Shown here: piece after piece, positions 33,394 through 40,932 of the stretch | Layout of the letters: each line of letters opens with the position of its first letter | Position numbering within the stretch: position 1 is the first letter of the stretch | Source: Streptomyces luteolus | GTDB lineage: Bacteria; Actinomycetota; Actinomycetes; Streptomycetales; Streptomycetaceae | Assembly (NCBI RefSeq): GCF_029968015.1 | Contig: NZ_JASCIS010000016.1 | Location: forward strand, 111,372-175,371 | Direction: 5' to 3' | Length of the DNA: 64,000 nucleotides | Translations under genes and position numbers: made by a program | The notes under the pieces: model-generated | Told to the model about the DNA's origin: nothing | The model's database searches: none | What the model saw: the letters and a program-made list of their open reading frames with translations, nothing else

Positions 33394-33513
33394 TCAGTCG
33401 GCCTGCATCAGCTGCGACGAGTGAGACAGGTAGCTCTCCGGGATCTCGCCGAACGTGATCTCCGCCTGCTCAACGGCCTCGACCTGCTCGGCCTGGATCT
33501 CGTTGTTCTCCAT
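33394..33513 (-). CDS. RiPP precursor peptide (39 residues)
   Basis: ATG 33513 is preceded by GGAGGTGA at ideal spacing, stronger than any nearby site. The 39 codons give an acidic first half (MENNEIQAEQVEAVEQAE, residues 1-18), typical of a leader recognised by modifying enzymes, and a C-terminal half ending SYLSHSSQLMQAD (27-39), the likely core. There is no Cys; Ser27, Ser30, Ser32, Ser33, Tyr28, His31 and Asp39 are the modifiable residues. It is the first gene of a same-strand operon with two HExxH proteins, a YcaO-like protein, a methyltransferase and an MFS exporter. No leader peptidase is seen in the cluster. I do not recognise a named precursor family. Confidence 0.85.
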   Translation of the reverse strand: MENNEIQAEQVEAVEQAEITFGEIPESYLSHSSQLMQAD

Positions 33514-34041
33514 TTGGGGTTCACCTCCCTCGACCATTCGTTTTAGCGAACGAGGGAAGTGAAACAGCATGCAAGGGTGAATGGCATATTCCGACAGTAA
33601 ATGAAACGTAAAATTAAAAGCCTCAATTCTGGATTATTTGCGCACGGCGACTGCAGCCCCAGGTCAGGTGACCTGGAGCTTGAAAACATAACTTCCCATG
33701 TTTGACTGAAATCCTTCAATCGTTGGCTCGAATATTCATTCAGGTCGGCCCGCAGTTGCAACGTGTTCGCCCCTGCGGCAGGCGACGGGGACGTCATCGT
33801 CCATGCCGGAGGCCTGAACGCACTCGTGACGACGCTGGATAGCGCCCGCTGAATCCCGCCAGGAGCTCACCGGGCCGTCACTGGCGCGAGTGCAGTTGCG
33901 CCCGGACTCGATCTCGGAGCGTCGCAGTTCAAGAGGTGTGGGCGTCAACTCGGCGCCCCCAAAGGCATTTTAAGGATCATGTGGAGCGCGTTCGCTTGCT
34001 TACGCTGTGCGCTCGTCCTATCGGTTCAGTAAGGAATCCGT
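33514..34041. promoter_or_regulatory. A+T-rich divergent promoter region of the RiPP operon
   Basis: 528 bases without a convincing gene. The 33540-33640 part is very A+T-rich for this genome and should hold the precursor promoter, reading left; the 33950-34040 part should hold that of the plus-strand three-gene operon (AAGGAA precedes ATG 34042). Minus-strand frames at 33543-33797 and 33736-33948 have host-unlike codon use and no ribosome site, and are not called. Confidence 0.55.
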
Positions 34042-34878
34042 ATGAGCTACACAGATCAGGACGTGCGCGAGGGTCGGCGGCTGATGGACGACGGCCGTGA
34101 GAACCGGCTGGTGATCGGGGACAAGTTGCTGGCCGTCTCGCCGGCGAACCCCGACGGTGCCTTCGATCGGTTTTGCGACGAGATCAGCCTGAATCCGCGC
34201 ACAGCCCGTCACTACCGGCATACCGCCCGGTTGTGCACCGCGCCTGTGCGGCGGCTCGTGGCCGACAGCGGCGTACACGTCAGCTACAGCGCGCTGCGGG
34301 AGGGCGCCCGCCTGGCGCCCTCCGGCAAGCCGTACGACGAGGGTTACAGCACCCTGCGCTCTCTGCTTGCCGAAGCGAGCGAGGCCGGTATCGGCCGTAT
34401 CAGCGCTCCTCAGTACCGCCGTGCCCTGGGGATCGGCCCCGGGTTGCAGGACCTGCTCGACCCCGCCAGCGACGTATCCGTGGCCCAGTACCTCGGGGCT
34501 CTGCCGCCCGCCGAACGAGACAAGGTGCTGCGGGAGTTGGTGGAGGAGGACGACGCCTTCCGCGACGCGGTGAAGCGGGCCATCGACGACAAGCGCCGCC
34601 GTGACCGTGAAGACCGCACTGGCCGCGGAGGGGAGAAGCCGAGCAAGGCCCAGTCCCTGGCCCGTGACCTGGTGCGGCTGAACGACCAGATCACCGGCCT
34701 CATGCACCGGTACCCGCCGTCCACCGCCCTGGACTTCACGGAAGAACAGTCGACCGCCTGTGCCGAAGCGCTCGGGACCGTGGAAGTCCTCGCGACGTGG
34801 ATCAGGTTCCGGGTCAAGAACGATGAATCTGTCACTGCCCATGGGCGGGTCGCCACACCGGATCTGGTGGCCGTGTGA
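34042..34878 (+). CDS. Unknown protein with possible HTH, element operon gene 1
   Basis: 278 residues; no family recognised with confidence. Near residues 45-65, FCDEISLNPRTARHYRHTARL has the look of a helix-turn-helix, as in ParB/SpoOJ-like or replication-control proteins; a middle Arg/Lys/Asp-rich linker (DDKRRRDREDRTGRGGEK) separates it from a helical C-terminal domain. ATG 34042 follows AAGGAA. It is coupled to the next gene (TGATG) and, through that, to a third. Probably a DNA-binding control function of the element, such as partition, copy or excision control; this is inference. Confidence 0.7.
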   Translation: MSYTDQDVREGRRLMDDGRENRLVIGDKLLAVSPANPDGAFDRFCDEISLNPRTARHYRHTARLCTAPVRRLVADSGVHVSYSALREGARLAPSGKPYDEGYSTLRSLLAEASEAGIGRISAPQYRRALGIGPGLQDLLDPASDVSVAQYLGALPPAERDKVLRELVEEDDAFRDAVKRAIDDKRRRDREDRTGRGGEKPSKAQSLARDLVRLNDQITGLMHRYPPSTALDFTEEQSTACAEALGTVEVLATWIRFRVKNDESVTAHGRVATPDLVAV

Positions 34879-35849
34879 TGCAGCCACCCCGGGACGACGG
34901 TGAAGACCATCTCAACGCTGACATCGACGAGTTCACCACCCACGACCGCAAGGGCGGCTGGGCCCGTGCACTCCTGATCGCCCGCCGCGTCGAGCCCGAC
35001 GAAGGCCACGGCGCATCGTTCGAGCAGCAGTCCAAACGTTTCGGTCGAAACGTTTACCGGCGGATCAGCGCACGGGAGTTCGCCCGCCGGTCCGGGGCCG
35101 CCGCCAAACGCATTCTCGCCTTCTACCGGGCGTGGGAGCGGGCCGCCGCGGACGGGATCGTCCCTCCGGCCCACGAACTCGCCCCCGGCGTCCACGTTGA
35201 TCTGCCGGATGAAGCTGACGTTCCCTTCTTCGGTGAGCACGGCTATTACCGCAGCTACGACGCCCGCTTGAACATGAAAGAGGAACGGCGGCAGGCGATC
35301 GAGGCCGAGGCCGATCGGGTCGGGGTCAAGCCGAGCAGTCCGCTGTTCATCGCCGAACACCCCGGCGCGCTGACCGCGGCGGTGGTGGCCGATGCCTCGG
35401 CCCGCAGCGCAGCACGGAAGGGCATCGAAGAGTTCGAGCGGCGCCAGGAGGCGGTGGACGCCGAGGACCGGGCAGCAGCCGGCCGGGCCGCCGAGGAACC
35501 GTTCGGCCCGGACCAGGCGGCGCCGGACGCGTCGGCGGGCGGCACCGGAGCCGTTGATGTCGAGCAGGCGGTGCGGGCCGTCTCCCGCCACCGGCCGGAG
35601 ACGGACGTGGCCCTGCAGGTTTTCACCGAGCTGTCCGAGGTCCGCCTTGCCACGCTGCGGGCGCTGTCGCTGCTGCAGCGTCACCAGGTGCAGTTCACCG
35701 GCGACCGCAGCCAGGCCATCACCGACCTGTGCACCGCGTCGGAGGCGGCCATCGCCTTCATCCGCGACCTGGCCGCCGGTCCCTACACGGCGTTGAACGA
35801 CCACGCCCTGCAAGCGTTCCTGGACGAGAGTGAGAGGAAGCTTCGGTGA
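34878..35849 (+). CDS. Unknown protein, element operon gene 2
   Basis: About 323 residues, no recognised family. The N-terminal part contains KRFGRNVYRRISAREFARRSGAAAKRIL, where FARRSGAAAKRILAFYRAWE suggests a helix-turn-helix with a basic recognition helix. The middle is Ala/Glu/Arg-rich and probably coiled or disordered (about 175-230), and the C-terminus is helical (LSEVRLATLRALSLLQRHQ). Starts at ATG 34878 (or GTG 34875) inside the previous stop; ends overlapping gene 3 by GTGA. With three coupled genes and two HTH-like candidates, a regulatory or partition module is possible. Confidence 0.68.
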   Translation: MQPPRDDGEDHLNADIDEFTTHDRKGGWARALLIARRVEPDEGHGASFEQQSKRFGRNVYRRISAREFARRSGAAAKRILAFYRAWERAAADGIVPPAHELAPGVHVDLPDEADVPFFGEHGYYRSYDARLNMKEERRQAIEAEADRVGVKPSSPLFIAEHPGALTAAVVADASARSAARKGIEEFERRQEAVDAEDRAAAGRAAEEPFGPDQAAPDASAGGTGAVDVEQAVRAVSRHRPETDVALQVFTELSEVRLATLRALSLLQRHQVQFTGDRSQAITDLCTASEAAIAFIRDLAAGPYTALNDHALQAFLDESERKLR

Positions 35850-36418
35850 GCCCCAATCGCGACAGTGACACCCCCTCCCGGCTGGAGCGGGACGCCATCG
35901 ACGTGCTGCTGTGGCTTGACCACAACGCTGGCCGCGAGCTGTCCTACACGGACATCGCGCGCGGCACCGGCATCCCCGACTCCAGCCGCCTGCGGCGGGC
36001 CGTTCCACGGGCCCGTGCCGCCGCCCACGTGCTCGGCCACCGCCTGGAGCAGTTCATGCCCTCCCGCGACCCGCTCAAGCGCGGGGCCAGGGTGACCCGC
36101 TTCCACAAGAACGGGCAAGGCGACGAGTTCGGCGCCCGCGACGCGTTGCTGGCCTGCCGCAAGACCGTGGCCTACATGGGCGACATGCACCGGGCCTGCA
36201 CGTTTGAGGCCAACAATCCCAACAGCATCGACGCCGAGGCGTTCGGGCAGATGGCCGATGCCGCCGAAGGCGGTATGAGGACCATCAGCGGGGTGGAGAG
36301 GCTGGGCAGCAGGGCAGTCCAGAACCAGGGGACGATGCGGCGCCAGGCGGAGCGGATCGCCGATCTGGAGGCCCAGATCGCTGAGCTGACGGCGCAACAA
36401 TCTGCCGCCTCGGCCTGA
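35846..36418 (+). CDS. Unknown protein with C-terminal coiled coil, element operon gene 3
   Basis: 190 residues from GTG 35846. The N-terminal LERDAIDVLLWLDHNAGRELSYTDIARGTGIPDSSRLRRAVPRAR reads as a winged-helix-like DNA-binding domain (pieces IARGTGIPDSSRLRRAV fit the HTH). The C-terminus, MRRQAERIADLEAQIAELTAQ, is a short coiled coil for dimerisation. Last of the coupled operon, ended by the perfect 36431-36460 terminator. No family name can be given; a transcriptional regulator of the element is plausible. Confidence 0.7.
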   Translation: MSPNRDSDTPSRLERDAIDVLLWLDHNAGRELSYTDIARGTGIPDSSRLRRAVPRARAAAHVLGHRLEQFMPSRDPLKRGARVTRFHKNGQGDEFGARDALLACRKTVAYMGDMHRACTFEANNPNSIDAEAFGQMADAAEGGMRTISGVERLGSRAVQNQGTMRRQAERIADLEAQIAELTAQQSAASA

Positions 36419-36430
36419 GGCTGCCGCTGC

Positions 36431-36460
36431 ACGGCCCGGCGCCGTAAGGCGCCGGGCCGT
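36431..36460. terminator. Perfect bidirectional terminator
   Basis: ACGGCCCGGCGCC (36431-36443) pairs with GGCGCCGGGCCGT (36448-36460) around GTAA and is followed by TTTCAT. It separates the plus-strand operon from the tnpC-like gene arriving from the other side. Confidence 0.85.
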
Positions 36461-36476
36461 TTCATGTCCTGCCGTC

Positions 36477-37043
36477 TCAGGCCCGGTTGATCCGCTTGAA
36501 CATCTCCTTGCCCGCGGCCCGCGCGGCGGCCAGGTCGTCCTCGACCTCGGCGATTCTGCGCCGAAGGGTGTCGCGCTCGGCACGTATCTCGTCGCGCTCC
36601 AGAGTGATCCGTTCCACGGCCCCCAGAAGCTCGTTGACCCGCGCGGTCAGTTCCTTGTTCCCGGCCTGGTCGAGTTGGGCGCCCAGCGAGCGCTGGACGG
36701 CCTTCTTGAGGCGGTCACGGTCGTCGCGCAGAGCCTTGTTCTCCTCGCGGACCAGGGCCAGATCGGTGGCCAGGCTCGCCGCGGAGGCGTCCCGGCCAAC
36801 CTGCTTCGTTCGGCGGTCGGACTTGGTCTGGCTCTTCATGGCGGCCTCGATGTGCTCACGGACGCCTTCGGCGTAGACAAGCCACCTGGACACGCCGGCC
36901 GCGCGGGCGACGGCAAGGAAGGTGACCGTCTCGCCCCTGGCCTTCATCGCGTCCACCGTGGCCAGCACCTTGGCCCGCTTGGCCTGGCTGTCCTTCTTGC
37001 GGGTCTCGCGCAGGACGTCGCCGGGGGTCCGTTTGACGCTCAT
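36477..37043 (-). CDS. TnpC-like accessory recombination protein (DUF6262 type)
   Basis: 188 residues. An N-terminal helix-turn-helix-like part (TVTFLAVARAAGVSRWLVYAE) is followed by a long coiled coil with regular Leu/Arg heptads (VREENKALRDDRDRLKKAVQ and, later, RDEIRAERDTLRRRIAEVE). Size, coiled coil and place directly after the tnpB-like gene, with ATGA overlap (37040-37043), fit the TnpC/DUF6262 partner of Tn554-type recombinases, where TnpC aids transposition frequency or orientation. The longer open frame to 37385 overlaps tnpB and is not used. Confidence 0.82.
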   Translation of the reverse strand: MSVKRTPGDVLRETRKKDSQAKRAKVLATVDAMKARGETVTFLAVARAAGVSRWLVYAEGVREHIEAAMKSQTKSDRRTKQVGRDASAASLATDLALVREENKALRDDRDRLKKAVQRSLGAQLDQAGNKELTARVNELLGAVERITLERDEIRAERDTLRRRIAEVEDDLAAARAAGKEMFKRINRA

Positions 37044-39571
37044 GCCGTGCTCCCCCCACGCTGGCCGGGGAAACCGGGCATGGGCAGCGACACGGAGCCG
37101 TTCCCCTGGACGGCCCGCACCTTGCGCAGGACGGCCGACGCCTGCTCGACCTCGTCCCGCTCGTCCTGTCCCATGGTTTCCATCAGCTTCCGCAGTGTCT
37201 CTACGGTCCCCTTGAAGGCCGTGATCTGGTCGTCCAGGTTCCTCACCACGAACTCGTCCGCCTCTATCATGACTGCCATCTCCTTGTCGGCCTTCAGCGA
37301 GCGGATGTGGTCCTCGATGACGGGCAGATAGGACGGGTCCGGCCGGTAGAAGGGGCAGGCGGCGCACTGGAACCGAATCGGACATGCCTTTCCTCCCGCC
37401 TTGACGTTGGAGGGTTCGGTACAGTTGCCGAACGGCACCGCCACCGAGCGGGCCTCGTACGCGGTCGCCGACGCCATCGGCGCGGACTTGCCCCTGCGGT
37501 CCACGGTGTGCAGGCGCATCACGTTGACCGCCTCCCGCTTCCGCTTGTGACTGATCTTGTAGTACCGCTGGGTGGTTTGCATGGATTTGTGATCCATGAG
37601 CTCCCGCAGCACCTCGATGCGTACCCCGGCGTCCGCGTACCGCTGGCAGAACGAGTGGCGGAAGGCGTACGGGTAGATCAGCGAGCGTTCGAACGGCACC
37701 CGGTCACCGTTCCTGTCGAACTCCTCGGACAGCAGGACGGGGACGCTGTCGGCCCACTTGCGGATCATCGAGGAGATCTGCTCGGGTACCAGATGACGGA
37801 TGATGCCGTTCTCACCGGCCGGCGGGAACAGGAACCCCTCGCTGCCCGTGGGCAGGTCGAGCGTGTCGCGCACAGCCCGCCACGTACGGATGGTCTCCAC
37901 GGTGTCGTGCTCAAGCTCCAAGCGCCGGTTCAGGCGCCGTCCCTTGCGGTTGTCCCAGATCAACAGCCATTCACCGTCGGCATGTTCGAGGCACTTCGTC
38001 CGCAGCTCGGCGATCTCGTACGGCCGCCGACCGGTGTCCCGCAGCAGCTCGTAGACCGCGCGGGCCATCGCTTGGACCTGCTCGGGCGTCATCTTCCCGT
38101 GCGTCATGCCCTGACCCATCAGGTCCACGTAGTCGTCGAGCTGGGCGATGACGGACTCCGGCAGGGCCTTGCCTGCCTCGTCCTCATCGACCTCTTCGGC
38201 CTTGATGACGTGGCTGGAGTGCCTCGCGAAGCTCGCGGACATGCCGTCCAGGTGGCCCGCGGCCCGGTTGTAGTCGAGGATCTTGAAGAAGAACGACAGC
38301 AGGGCCCCGCGCTGCTTGCTGGACATGGCCCCGCCGTCCAGCTTGGGCAGCACTCGGAAGGTGTCGACCACGGCGTTCATGTCGGCGAATACCAGCTTGG
38401 CCGGGTTCATGCCGCCCCCGACCCGCGCGTCCAGGGCCCGGGAGGCCGCCTCGCACACCCGCAGACCCCGTCTGGCCTCGGTGGTGTTCGGCTTCGTCTC
38501 AAAGATCCAGGTGACCAAGATCTGCCGCAGCCACGGCTGGCGGATGTCCCTCACGTCCAGGCCGAGCGGCCGCTGGGTGGTGCCCCCGCGCAGGCTCTTG
38601 ACGCCGAGTTCGGACAGGTCCAGCACGTCCCTGCTGGTTGGGTCGACGCCCTCGAAGCGGTCGAACGCTGAGCGCAGGATGCGGTGCGTCTCCCGAAGGA
38701 GCGCGTCCACGTTCGCCTGTGTCCCGCTCGGCAACCGCTCGGCCTCGGCGATGGCGACGGAGTCGACCCGGTCCGCGAGGTGCGAGACGGCCTGGCGCAC
38801 GGCCACGGGGTCGATCTTCTGGCTGCGTCCGTCGCGCTGCTGCAGCGCGTACAGCATCTCCAGGCGGGCCACCGGATGCAGCGGGGCCAGGGAGAACTGG
38901 TGGACGTTCAGGAACGGCGCCTGGCGGTCCAACCACGCCGGCGTCGGCGCGGACCGACGCCCCCGGGAGGCGGCCGTGGCCTTCTTCCAGCGGCTCTGGT
39001 GTATGCCGCACAGACCCCAGGTGGCCCGAGCGTCGTAGCGGCAGCCCGTCACCCGGCAGGCGGGCGACGGCCCGTAGGGCGTCTGCCGCTCGATCCACGC
39101 CTCCAGTTCGGAGTCGGGGTCGCGCTGCAGATCTTTGTGCCGCAGCGAGCCGTGCGCGTTGCACAGGCCCCACAGGACCGAGTCCCGTGGGCACCCCGTC
39201 ACGCGGCAGTCGTCCCGCTCACCGGAGATCACCCGGTTGCGGTCCGGCACGTAGGTGGCCTTGAACTCCTTCAGCCCCAGGCTGCCGGCGCGGTGGGTCT
39301 TCTCGCAGGTGGCGCACATGCCCCGTCGGGTGCGGGTGAGCGCGTCACAGGCGGCCACATCGCACTGGTAGACGGCCGTGCCCGCGTGGTCGACGTCACC
39401 GCTGAACAGGAGGGCGTCGCGGTCCCATTCGCTGGGCCGCCAGACTGGTTCGATCCGCTCACGCAGCCACGCGGTCCACTCGGTGAGGACCTTCGGCGGC
39501 AGACCGTGAGCCGCCTGGTCAGCGTCCCGCCGGGGCTGGTGGAGCGGGACGACGTTGCCGGACACCGTCAC
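37040..39571 (-). CDS. Tyrosine recombinase, TnpB-like, with Cys-rich N-terminus
   Basis: About 843 residues from GTG 39571, which overlaps the tnpA-like stop by GTGA. N-terminal third: three repeated Cys/His units (CDVAACDAL..CATCEKTH; CRVTGCPRDSVLWGLCNAHG; CRVTGCRYDARATWGLCGIH), probably zinc knuckles for DNA binding. C-terminal half: tyrosine recombinase catalytic residues, Arg in LLRDTGRRPYEIAEL, HxxR in YPYAFRHSFCQRYAD, His in LMDHKSMQTTQRYYKI with the nucleophilic Tyr. After it comes a Cys cluster (KACPIRFQCAACPFYRPD), also typical of TnpB of Tn554. Larger than TnpB of Tn554 (about 630) because of the knuckles. Confidence 0.88.
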   Translation of the reverse strand: MTVSGNVVPLHQPRRDADQAAHGLPPKVLTEWTAWLRERIEPVWRPSEWDRDALLFSGDVDHAGTAVYQCDVAACDALTRTRRGMCATCEKTHRAGSLGLKEFKATYVPDRNRVISGERDDCRVTGCPRDSVLWGLCNAHGSLRHKDLQRDPDSELEAWIERQTPYGPSPACRVTGCRYDARATWGLCGIHQSRWKKATAASRGRRSAPTPAWLDRQAPFLNVHQFSLAPLHPVARLEMLYALQQRDGRSQKIDPVAVRQAVSHLADRVDSVAIAEAERLPSGTQANVDALLRETHRILRSAFDRFEGVDPTSRDVLDLSELGVKSLRGGTTQRPLGLDVRDIRQPWLRQILVTWIFETKPNTTEARRGLRVCEAASRALDARVGGGMNPAKLVFADMNAVVDTFRVLPKLDGGAMSSKQRGALLSFFFKILDYNRAAGHLDGMSASFARHSSHVIKAEEVDEDEAGKALPESVIAQLDDYVDLMGQGMTHGKMTPEQVQAMARAVYELLRDTGRRPYEIAELRTKCLEHADGEWLLIWDNRKGRRLNRRLELEHDTVETIRTWRAVRDTLDLPTGSEGFLFPPAGENGIIRHLVPEQISSMIRKWADSVPVLLSEEFDRNGDRVPFERSLIYPYAFRHSFCQRYADAGVRIEVLRELMDHKSMQTTQRYYKISHKRKREAVNVMRLHTVDRRGKSAPMASATAYEARSVAVPFGNCTEPSNVKAGGKACPIRFQCAACPFYRPDPSYLPVIEDHIRSLKADKEMAVMIEADEFVVRNLDDQITAFKGTVETLRKLMETMGQDERDEVEQASAVLRKVRAVQGNGSVSLPMPGFPGQRGGSTA

Positions 39572-40743
39572 TGACGGGCTTCCTTCCTCTTGGCGGCCAC
39601 CAGCTTGACGGCGTCGCGTTTGTCCTGGTCGGTTGCGTGGGTGTAGGGGTCCATCGACTGAGGCGACTGGTGTCCGGCCATGTTCTGGGCCACATCGCGG
39701 TCCACCCCGGAGCGGAGCCACCGGGTGATCGCCGAGTGCCGCAGCATGTGCGGCCGGGCACGGAACCCAGCCCGGGTAGCGAGCCGCTTGAACAGCTCAT
39801 ACGTGCTGGGGTACTTCATCGGCTCGCCGAGCGGGGCCCGGAACAGGTTCACGAACACCATGTCGCAGCCCTCGGCCTCCGGTACCGCGTCGCGCTCGTA
39901 GCGGTAGGCGGCGTACAGCTCCACGGTCTCGGCCTCCACCGGAATCCACCGCGGATAGTGCGACTTGGCGTACGCGTTGTTGCTGTTCAGACGGCGCCGC
40001 ACATGTACGTGCGGTCCCTCGACCCGGCAGCCCAGCGAGGTGGAGTCGGGCAGGAAATGCATGTCCTCGCGCCGCAGCCCCAGGCCCTCGCCAATACGCA
40101 TACCGGTGACCGCCAACAAGGCCACCAGGAACCTGTCGCGGGCGTGCGTCGTGGAGTCCAGGACCTTCTCGATCTGGTCGTCAGACAGCCACTCGTAACC
40201 CGGCACCGCGACGCGGTACTTGATCCTTCGGGCCTGGATCGTGAGGTGCTGGCCGTCCTCGCCCGGATCGAACCCGGGCGGGGCGTAGTGCAGGAACTTC
40301 GGCTGCACGAGCTGGCTGACCACACTCGGCGGGACCCAGCCCTGAAGCGCGGACCACGTCAGGAACTCCCCGACCGTGCCCATGATCTTGTTCGCCGTGC
40401 CCTTGTCCCGGAAACGCGGCTCAGGGTTCGGGCGGCGGCCCTTCGGCGGCAGCGGCTCATCGATCAACCACCGCATCATCGCCATGAGTTGCGCCAAGGA
40501 GGGACGGCTCCAGTCGACCGCGTTCTCGGTGCAGTGCGAGAGGTACAGGGCGATCCGGCCGGCGTACGTGCGTTGGGTGTTGTAGGCCCGGTCCTTGCGC
40601 CCTGCCAGCCAGGCGCACGCCTCGATGTGCAGCTCGAAGGCTTCGTTGACGACGACCCAGTACGTAGACCCGTCCCCCGATATGGCCCGCTCAGCTCGGT
40701 AGTGCCGGTGCAGAACAGCAGACGTAGCCAACGTGCCTAACAC
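39568..40743 (-). CDS. Tyrosine recombinase, TnpA-like
   Basis: 391 residues. N-terminal SAM-like DNA-binding domain (NTQRTYAGRIALYLSHC), then the catalytic domain: Arg in VTGMRIGEGLGLRREDM, HxxR in HMLRHSAITRWLR, and AGHQSPQSMDPYTHAT with the His and nucleophilic Tyr. Size matches TnpA of Tn554 (about 360). Start GTG 40743 lies 81 bases from the right junction, beside the inverted repeats it probably binds. First gene of the coupled tnpA-tnpB-tnpC-like operon, and presumably the enzyme setting pilin-gene target choice. Confidence 0.9.
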   Translation of the reverse strand: MLGTLATSAVLHRHYRAERAISGDGSTYWVVVNEAFELHIEACAWLAGRKDRAYNTQRTYAGRIALYLSHCTENAVDWSRPSLAQLMAMMRWLIDEPLPPKGRRPNPEPRFRDKGTANKIMGTVGEFLTWSALQGWVPPSVVSQLVQPKFLHYAPPGFDPGEDGQHLTIQARRIKYRVAVPGYEWLSDDQIEKVLDSTTHARDRFLVALLAVTGMRIGEGLGLRREDMHFLPDSTSLGCRVEGPHVHVRRRLNSNNAYAKSHYPRWIPVEAETVELYAAYRYERDAVPEAEGCDMVFVNLFRAPLGEPMKYPSTYELFKRLATRAGFRARPHMLRHSAITRWLRSGVDRDVAQNMAGHQSPQSMDPYTHATDQDKRDAVKLVAAKRKEARQ

Positions 40744-40757
40744 CCCTTGGATACCGT

Positions 40758-40790
40758 TAAGGCAAGTACAGAACTACCCTACTTGCCTTA
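40758..40790. repeat. Right-end inverted repeat of the element
   Basis: TAAGGCAAGTA (40758-40768) and its exact complement TACTTGCCTTA (40780-40790) are separated by 11 bases. The same motif recurs at the left end (27885). Spacing and place, 34 bases inside the junction and just before tnpA, suggest recombinase arm sites that might also repress tnpA. Confidence 0.8.
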
Positions 40791-40824
40791 CATGCCTGAC
40801 GTCATTCAGGTACCCAAGATAACG

Positions 40825-40932
40825 GTCGCGGCGTGCGGCTTCGCGGCGTTGCTCTACAAGGTCGTGACGTCCGACGCCGTGCGGGCGGCCTTGGAATCGA
40901 TCGTCGGGAAGGCGCTCGGTGTCCAGGTCTGA
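40825..40932 (+). pseudogene. Flp pilin (DUF4244) gene, 3' part
   Basis: 35 codons, VAACGFAALLYKVVTSDAV... to TGA at 40930, encoding the hydrophobic pilin helix and C-terminus. They continue in frame from the 5' part at 27703-27831. An element-derived frame from 40747 reads into it but would give a pilin without its processing site. It overlaps the following TadE-like gene by 14 bases. Confidence 0.9.

Larger units (their letters stand above)
27832..40824 (-). mobile_element. Tn554-like integrative element carrying a RiPP cluster
   Basis: A 12,993-bp insertion within the Flp pilin codons. The trinucleotide ACG occurs at both edges (27829-27831 and 40822-40824); removing one copy plus everything between rebuilds the pilin frame. 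There is no longer target duplication, as expected for site-specific tyrosine recombinase elements of the Tn554 type. Layout from the recombinase end: tnpA-, tnpB-, tnpC-like genes (minus strand); a three-gene plus-strand operon of unknown role; the RiPP operon (minus strand); and a decayed IS5-type fragment by the left end. The RiPP part is visibly less G+C-rich than the host, indicating transfer. Exact crossover bases within ACG cannot be fixed. Confidence 0.88.

Noticed and set aside
30291..33513. Lanthipeptide or thiopeptide cluster
   Set aside because: No LanB/LanC/LanM dehydratase or cyclase, no Cys in the precursor, and no second YcaO/E1-like protein.
33543..33797. 84-codon minus-strand frame just upstream of the RiPP precursor, considered as a second peptide
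   Set aside because: No ribosome site, codon use unlike any neighbour, and it fills the A+T-rich promoter region; no repeat of the precursor sequence in it.
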